From contig RFOM01000034.1 in assembly GCA_009926615.1 (NCBI GenBank), forward strand, positions 1 to 36,937: DNA of 36,937 bases, in the 5' to 3' direction. The position numbers and the translations under genes are program-made. Shown in pieces: positions 31,720 through 36,937 of the stretch (within the stretch, counting starts at the first letter, position 1; each line of letters opens with the position of its first letter). The notes beneath the pieces are model-generated. The model was given only the letters and a program-made list of their open reading frames with translations, was not told the origin of the DNA and did not search any database. This DNA comes from Pseudomonadota bacterium (lineage in GTDB: Bacteria; Bdellovibrionota_B; Oligoflexia; Silvanigrellales; Silvanigrellaceae).

Positions 31720-33606
31720 ATGAAAACAAGGGAAATGTTCGACAGGCAAAATCTGATCCTCCGGTATCTGTTGGTCTTACTCTTTGTATTTATTCTGCTG
31801 AATCTTGCACGCCTTTTGTTTTGGCAGACTTACGGCATTGGAACACTTCCTGCGAGAGCATGGCTGTTGGGCATGAGATTCGATGCCGCCATCGCCGCAT
31901 ACAGTGCAGCGCCTTTGATTTTTCCGTTGCTCTGGAACCGCCTTGAGAGAATCTCACGTGTTTTAAGCGGTTTTTTAGTCTTCATTACGGTTTGTCTTGT
32001 GTGCGCTGACTATCTTTATTTCGCCAACGGGGCAAAAAGACTCGGATACGAAGCGTGGGTCTACCTGAGTCCGGAAATCATTCCCATTGCACTGACCGGA
32101 TTGCGGCAGGCCCCCTTGTTTTTTATTCTTTCAGCTGCGTTTATTTCTATTCTGATCCAGCTCATTATTATTTCGGCACGCGCACCTTCAGCGGCAGTTC
32201 CGAGTTACCGGATGTTGTGGTTCGCGGCATTGACCTGTGTCTCGGTCTTGCTGGTACGCGGCGGGTTCCAACGCGTTCCCATACGTATCGGCGATTCAAT
32301 GATTTCACCCAGCCCGATCATTAACAGCGCAGTTGTCAATGCACCTTTTTCGGTAATTTCCAGCGCCCTTGTCTCACAGACTCCGAGAGTTTTTGATTCC
32401 GAATCTGCCCGAAAAATTGCGCTTTCACTTTTGTCAAAAAATGGTCTGCAGAAAGATCCGTCGATGCCGCTGCTCAGACATTTTCCTGACAGGAAAATCA
32501 AAAAGCACAACGTCGTGCTGATTCTCGTCGAAAGCATGACAGGTGTTTTCACTCGCGACGGCGGGTCAACACAGGACTATACTCCGAATTTGAACGCTCT
32601 CGCCGCCGAAGGTCTGGTCTTCCCTAAATTTGTCGCAAGCGGTTTCAGAACAACCTCGGGTCTTTTCTCGGCACTTACCGGCATGCCGGACTCGATTGGG
32701 GTTCCCATGATGCGGCGTCCGGAACTCAACAGAAGTTTTGCGTCGCTCTCACGCCTGCTCAAAGAGCAGGGATACCGCAACTATTTTGTTCACGGCGGTC
32801 TGCTTGATTTTGATAATCTGCAACAGATGCTGCAGATAGAAGAATTCGACAACATTGCAGGCAAAGCTGAACTTGAATACACAGGCGGATTCAAAAGGAC
32901 TTGGGGATATGCGGACGAATACGGGTACCGCCATGCTCTGAAAATGATCACCGAAACCGGCACGTCCGATCCGTTTTTCCTTTATATGCTGACAGTCTCG
33001 AGCCAAGGGCCCTACGAAATTCCGGAAGGCCGTATTCCTAACTCGGCTAATCCGAATCTCACCGACGAGCAAAAATATTTGAATTCCATCCGGTATGCCG
33101 ATGCCTCGTTGGGAGAATTCATTGCTTCGTTCAAAAAGCTTCCTCAATTTCAGAACACTATTTTTGTTGTGACCGGCGACCATACTCACCACGGAAACAG
33201 CTTGGACCCGTGGGGAAATCAGCATGTTCCGCTGGTTATTTACGCTCCGTCAATCGTGCCCAAAGGACGCTCCGATGCCGCCGGCACGCATGCAGACATC
33301 GTTCCGACGCTCGCGGACATTCTTGGTTTGCCTTGGGTGTCGGGTTTTGGAAGAAGTCTTCTGTCCGAACCTCAAGGAACGGCCTATTTCATCAGCGGAT
33401 TGGACGTCGGCCTTTGGGATGGAGAGCTGCTTTCGTTTACGTCTCTGGATAACAAACCATCGCGCGTTTACAGTCTCGAAAGTTACAAAGCCAAACCGGC
33501 TGATGTGAGTGCAGAGAAAAAATCTCAGATCAGAACAAACGCTCTGAGTCTTTATCAATTCTCAAACGACCTGATTCGCAACGACAACGTCTCGCCGAAA
33601 CGCTGA
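31720..33606 (+). CDS. LtaS/OpgB-like membrane sulfatase-fold transferase (paralogue 2)
   Basis: 628 residues with five N-terminal membrane spans and the same catalytic layout as the preceding gene: Glu in VVLILVESMTGVF (264-276), Thr in GFRTTSGLFSALTG (near 309), Asp-His in VTGDHTHHGNSLDPWGN (485-). A late GTHADIVPTLADILG helps form the metal site. The 14-nt spacing to the first copy indicates one transcript. Keeping two diverged copies suggests different acceptors or successive steps. Confidence 0.85.
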   Translation: MKTREMFDRQNLILRYLLVLLFVFILLNLARLLFWQTYGIGTLPARAWLLGMRFDAAIAAYSAAPLIFPLLWNRLERISRVLSGFLVFITVCLVCADYLYFANGAKRLGYEAWVYLSPEIIPIALTGLRQAPLFFILSAAFISILIQLIIISARAPSAAVPSYRMLWFAALTCVSVLLVRGGFQRVPIRIGDSMISPSPIINSAVVNAPFSVISSALVSQTPRVFDSESARKIALSLLSKNGLQKDPSMPLLRHFPDRKIKKHNVVLILVESMTGVFTRDGGSTQDYTPNLNALAAEGLVFPKFVASGFRTTSGLFSALTGMPDSIGVPMMRRPELNRSFASLSRLLKEQGYRNYFVHGGLLDFDNLQQMLQIEEFDNIAGKAELEYTGGFKRTWGYADEYGYRHALKMITETGTSDPFFLYMLTVSSQGPYEIPEGRIPNSANPNLTDEQKYLNSIRYADASLGEFIASFKKLPQFQNTIFVVTGDHTHHGNSLDPWGNQHVPLVIYAPSIVPKGRSDAAGTHADIVPTLADILGLPWVSGFGRSLLSEPQGTAYFISGLDVGLWDGELLSFTSLDNKPSRVYSLESYKAKPADVSAEKKSQIRTNALSLYQFSNDLIRNDNVSPKR

Positions 33607-33654
33607 CGTGCCAATCCTCAATCCGCGCAACGCATCTTATACTTCGGCCGTCCT

Positions 33655-33990
33655 TTATCCGCGAACCAGATATTTCTTCAATTCAGTGATGAGCTCTGCC
33701 GGATCGGTCTCCGGATCGTGAGTCCACGTCAGTGTTTTGTGATCGCAGTTTTCTGCTCCGACCAGACGAACGGTTATGGCACCCACAGGGCAAACATCCA
33801 GACAGCCGGTCTCAACAACGCGCACTTGCCAGCCCTGCCCGCCGAGCAGCTCATCCTCAAGTCTTTGTTTAACATCAGCGCTTTGACCGGCCGGCGAAGG
33901 GTTCCCCGCCGAAACGAATCCGTCCCCGCAGGTGCGGCACACGAGAATGTGCGCGTGTTGTGATTTTCGTACCGGTTTTAAAGGATTCAT
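33655..33990 (-). CDS. Thioredoxin-like (2Fe-2S) ferredoxin
   Basis: 111 residues from the ATG at 33990 (AGGA 8 nt upstream); the frame runs to 34065 without a better start. Four cysteines, VC18RTC21 and ETGC63LDVC67PVGAITV, match the thioredoxin-like 2Fe-2S ferredoxin fold, and the C-terminal TWTHDPETDPAELI helix start is typical. It transfers electrons in the cytoplasm; the redox partner cannot be inferred. It is convergent with the LtaS-like operon and divergent from the ABC transporter genes. Confidence 0.85.
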   Translation of the reverse strand: MNPLKPVRKSQHAHILVCRTCGDGFVSAGNPSPAGQSADVKQRLEDELLGGQGWQVRVVETGCLDVCPVGAITVRLVGAENCDHKTLTWTHDPETDPAELITELKKYLVRG

Positions 33991-34165
33991 TGTGCGCATC
34001 CTTTCGCAATCGAACAGCTGATTTTTGAAGAACTTCATTGTCTGATGAGTTTTGGAAAAACACAAAAAAACAACGATGCTTCCAAAAACTAAATCAAGTT
34101 CTTCCCAAGTCCACTTTGTCGCCTATCAGGTGCACAATCGGCGAACCATTGCCGGAGAATCGGGC

Positions 34166-34873
34166 ATGCCCTCTATTCTTCTTGAAGCCAAGCAAATCTG
34201 CAAACGGTACACCTCCGGCGAAATTGTCGTTGAGGCGCTTCATCCGCTCGACTTTAAACTTTTCCAAGGCGAGCTGATCGTTGTTCTGGGACCTTCGGGC
34301 AGCGGAAAATCAACCCTGATGAATATCCTCTCGACCCTCGACAGGCCCACGACGGGCAGTCTTTTTTTTAACGGGCAACCTCTGACAGACAAAACAGAAA
34401 ATGAACTTTCGCTTTTTCGGAAAGAGAATCTGGGACTTGTTTTTCAGTTTTACAATCTTATCCCGACTCTCACTGCACTGGAAAATATTCAGCTGATTGA
34501 GTCACACAGCCCGTCCCCTGTTAAAAGCGAAGATGCCCTTCGCCGTGTGGGCCTCTGGGACAGGCGGGACCACTTCCCGAGCGAACTTTCGGGAGGTGAA
34601 CAGCAACGGATTGCAATTGCCAGAGCCTTGGTCAAAAGACCGTTGATGATCATGTGTGACGAACCGACCGGCGCGCTGGATGTTGAAACCGGAGTTATTG
34701 TTCTTCAGGCTTTGGAAGAAGTTCACCATGACTTTGGCATCAGTATAATTCTCATCACCCACAACGCTACGATTGCGCACATCTCCGACAGAACCGTGCG
34801 AATGTCGGGCGGCCGCGTCGTTGATATTTCAACCAACCGTCAGCATCTGCTGGCACGTGAATTGCAATGGTAA
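34166..34873 (+). CDS. ABC transporter ATP-binding protein, MacB/LolD type
   Basis: 235 residues from the ATG at 34166, with GGAG (34154-34157) 8 nt upstream; an in-frame TTG at 34052 would add 38 atypical residues. The ATPase set is complete: Walker [10 protein letters not shown] (42-50), Q-loop Gln93 (VFQFYNLIP), signature LSGGEQQR (141-148), Walker [13 protein letters not shown] with Glu166, and H-loop His199. The [16 protein letters not shown] and [15 protein letters not shown] wording is that of the MacB/LolD/FtsE group, which powers mechanotransmission-type export or lipoprotein release. Its stop overlaps the permease start by 7 nt. Confidence 0.92.
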   Translation: MPSILLEAKQICKRYTSGEIVVEALHPLDFKLFQGELIVVLGPSGSGKSTLMNILSTLDRPTTGSLFFNGQPLTDKTENELSLFRKENLGLVFQFYNLIPTLTALENIQLIESHSPSPVKSEDALRRVGLWDRRDHFPSELSGGEQQRIAIARALVKRPLMIMCDEPTGALDVETGVIVLQALEEVHHDFGISIILITHNATIAHISDRTVRMSGGRVVDISTNRQHLLARELQW

Positions 34874-36937
34874 ACACAATCCGGATACTGGCTTCAAAGA
34901 CCATTCGTGACCTGACTCTTCTCGCAGGGCCGGCTTTGGTTCTTTCCGGCGTGCTGGCGGCCGGTCTCAGTTGCCTGATTCTCTCGCAGAGCAATTTGGA
35001 CAGTCTGAAAAACTCGCAGCGACTGACGTATGAAAAATTGAACTTTGCCGACGCAGTCATTCCGCTGGTCAGGATCCCGCGCGAAGCACTGCATCCTTTG
35101 CGTCTGCTCGAAGGTTTCACCCAGATCGATTGCCGGTTGACCGACACGGGGCAAGTGAAAATTCCGGCAGAGAACAGGCAGATATTCGCCCGTTTTCATT
35201 CATTTCCAAATGAAAACTCACTGAATCAGGTCAGAATTATCTCCGGATTCAGACCCAAGCAGAATGAGCTGAAAGATGCGATGCTCAGCGATGCCTTCGC
35301 CCGCGCATGGAAGATTCGCCAAGGTGATTCGGTTGATGTTCTTGTCAGGGGAAAAAGTTTCAAATTCAGGGTTGCCGCGCTGGTCAGGTCACCGGAGTAC
35401 GTCTATCAGGCCGGTCCGGCGACGAGCATGCCCGACGACAAACTGTCTTCAGTGTGGTGGATCAACAGGCGCATTCTTGAACAGACTGCTCATCTTCAAT
35501 CGGCCTGCAATGAAATTCTTGTTTCAACCTTGCGTCCGGATGCATTGCAGCGCAGCGAATCCGAATTATCCTCATATCTGAGGAGATTCGGGTTTACCAA
35601 CATCGTCCGCCGGAAACAGATGCTTTCGCATCATTTTCTGGAAAGCGAGTTCGATCAGCTTCGGGCCATGAGCATCTATATCCCGCTTGTGTTTGTTGCA
35701 GTGACTCTTTTTCTGCTTCACATCACAATGACGCGCGTGCTGCTCAGTCAACGCGAAATTACCGGAACACTGCGCGCTTACGGTTTTGGTTTCAAACTGA
35801 TTGCAGGTCAATCGCTTGCGCTGTCATTCGGATGTATTTTCCCCGGTCTGTGTGCCGGAACTTTTTTGGGCCTTTGGGCCGGCGAACAACTCTTCGAGAT
35901 CTACACCCGCTTTTACCGGTTCGCATACGTGCAGTACAACCCTTCGTTTGCTTCGGTCGGGGCCGGCGTTGCAATTGCGGCGGCTGCGGCAGTTTTAGGA
36001 ACATTTCAGGGTCTGCTCCAGATTCTCAAAGAATCGCCGGCGGCGACTCTTGCCCCCGCAGCTCCGGCTCACAGCCGGAAATCCGTTTTGGACAATTTAC
36101 AAATCATGCGCCGCATCCCCGTTATGGCCAGAGTCAGTTTGAGAAATATTTTCAGAAGACCTTTTCAAAGCCTGATGACACTTTTGGGGCTGATTTTATC
36201 AACTGCCCTTCTGCTGTTTGCCCGCTTCGAAGAAACGGCCATCGTTCAAATGACGGAAATGGAATTTAACGACACTCAGCGCCAGTCGCAGACACTCGTT
36301 TTTTCAGAACGACTTCCCGTGTCAGCGGCAATCTCGGTCATTCGCTCGTTGCCCGCAGGTTTGTCTGAAGCAAGCGTTGTTTTTCCGGTCGTTCTCAAGC
36401 TGGGACTCTTTGAAAGGGAGCTTTCTTTGATTGTAAAGTCATCACCGGAAACACTCAGACAGCTTGAGCGGATTCCTGTCCGCACGCTCTCCTCAGAGGG
36501 CATCGTAATTCCCAAATCAATTGCCGAAAAAACCGGAATCCGCCTTCCTCAGCGTATCCGGATTGTCACAAAAGAGAAAAAGGCGCGTGAATTTGAATTT
36601 GAGGTCAGTGATTTTTCTGAAAATCTCATGGGATCGGTTGCAACCGCACCCCCTTCACTCTTCAAAAAAATCTCGGGAGAAAAAGAAAACTTTAATACAA
36701 TCTTGTTCAGTGGCCAAAAAAATTCGACGTTCAATGCCGGCCCCCTGTTTTCAAAATTCCCGACTTTGCTTTCGGTTGCGGACAAAGAATTCGAAAAAAA
36801 GGCATTCGAATCCACCGTCGCAGAAAATATAAACATATTCCGCAATATTATGATTGGATTTTCCCTCCTTCTTGCCATGGGAGTTATCTATAACAATGCC
36901 CGCATTCAGCTGGCGGAACGAGAACGCGAATTCGCAC
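34867..36937 (+). CDS. FtsX/MacB-like ABC transporter permease, 3' end cut by the window
   Basis: Open from ATG 34867 (overlapping the ATPase stop as ATGGTAA) to the window end, 690 codons without a stop. It begins [21 protein letters not shown], with a first membrane span near residues 17-37 and then a long periplasmic domain to about 260. A block of three spans (MSIYIPLVFVAVTLFLL, then SFGCIFPGLCAGTFLGLWAG and VGAGVAIAAAAAVLGTF) lies near 267-380. A second half starts with RNIFRRPFQSLMTLLGLILS (near 420), has another periplasmic stretch and ends in a span leading to NARIQLAEREREFA, the usual coupling-helix sequence of FtsX permeases. This is a two-unit permease of about 780 residues, with its last spans missing here. 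The cargo is unknown. Confidence 0.9.
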   Translation, partial: MVNTIRILASKTIRDLTLLAGPALVLSGVLAAGLSCLILSQSNLDSLKNSQRLTYEKLNFADAVIPLVRIPREALHPLRLLEGFTQIDCRLTDTGQVKIPAENRQIFARFHSFPNENSLNQVRIISGFRPKQNELKDAMLSDAFARAWKIRQGDSVDVLVRGKSFKFRVAALVRSPEYVYQAGPATSMPDDKLSSVWWINRRILEQTAHLQSACNEILVSTLRPDALQRSESELSSYLRRFGFTNIVRRKQMLSHHFLESEFDQLRAMSIYIPLVFVAVTLFLLHITMTRVLLSQREITGTLRAYGFGFKLIAGQSLALSFGCIFPGLCAGTFLGLWAGEQLFEIYTRFYRFAYVQYNPSFASVGAGVAIAAAAAVLGTFQGLLQILKESPAATLAPAAPAHSRKSVLDNLQIMRRIPVMARVSLRNIFRRPFQSLMTLLGLILSTALLLFARFEETAIVQMTEMEFNDTQRQSQTLVFSERLPVSAAISVIRSLPAGLSEASVVFPVVLKLGLFERELSLIVKSSPETLRQLERIPVRTLSSEGIVIPKSIAEKTGIRLPQRIRIVTKEKKAREFEFEVSDFSENLMGSVATAPPSLFKKISGEKENFNTILFSGQKNSTFNAGPLFSKFPTLLSVADKEFEKKAFESTVAENINIFRNIMIGFSLLLAMGVIYNNARIQLAEREREFA

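Noticed and set aside
1..36937. CRISPR arrays, insertion sequences, rRNA or tRNA genes
   Set aside because: No regularly spaced direct repeats, transposase motifs or RNA gene signatures were seen by eye on either strand.

Overview
The window reads as chromosomal DNA of a Gram-negative bacterium of roughly balanced base composition. It holds an LptE-like LPS-assembly lipoprotein, two outer-membrane beta-barrel proteins, about ten lipoproteins with clear lipoboxes and many secreted Cys-rich proteins. The density of lineage-specific lipoproteins, the Cys-paired repeat proteins and the TSP1-like Cys/Trp tail recall Bdellovibrionota/Oligoflexia-type genomes. That placement is inference; there is no rRNA or tRNA here to test it.

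Layout. 1-2145: end of a dockerin-like secreted protein with a terminator, then a secreted Cys-rich protein that overlaps a Cys-module/NlpC-CHAP-like protein; the two look like one gene broken by a frameshift. 2289-8437: an SDR oxidoreductase, a single-gene AAA/DUF4143 ATPase, a histone-deacetylase-superfamily amidohydrolase, and two divergent neutral-ceramidase-like paralogues whose start codons abut in one CATATG. The ATPase sits between a decayed fragment of the deacetylase gene and the intact deacetylase gene. 8495-13021: a phytase-like esterase lipoprotein, glutaredoxin, LptE-like lipoprotein and transketolase, ending in a GC-rich terminator. 13184-17088: an inverted-repeat-rich leader and a three-gene run of unrecognised secreted proteins. 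17123-22339 (minus strand): an eight-repeat lipoprotein gene with a frameshift, a TSP1-like secreted protein, and a trypsin-like lipoprotein protease. 22538-24711: three small lipoproteins, one with a 3D (MltA-like) domain. 24713-25175: a wrecked second AAA/DUF4143 ATPase with palindromes upstream. 25285-28660 (minus): an Ig-like-repeat lipoprotein and two paralogous barrel proteins in one operon. 28944-29579: a lipoprotein. 29732-33606: two tandem LtaS/OpgB-like membrane phosphotransferases. 33655-36937: a thioredoxin-like 2Fe-2S ferredoxin and a MacB/LolCDE-type ABC ATPase with its FtsX-like permease, cut by the window end.

Most of the region serves the cell envelope: LPS transport, lipid-headgroup transfer, lipid or amide hydrolysis, a protease and surface repeat proteins. 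The most unusual signals are: (i) paired palindromes whose centres lie 32 bp apart upstream of both the intact and the broken ATPase; (ii) the HDAC/SDR junction duplication flanking the intact ATPase; (iii) the abutting divergent starts of the ceramidase-like pair; (iv) two secreted Cys-repeat genes each broken by a one-base shift next to an A run.
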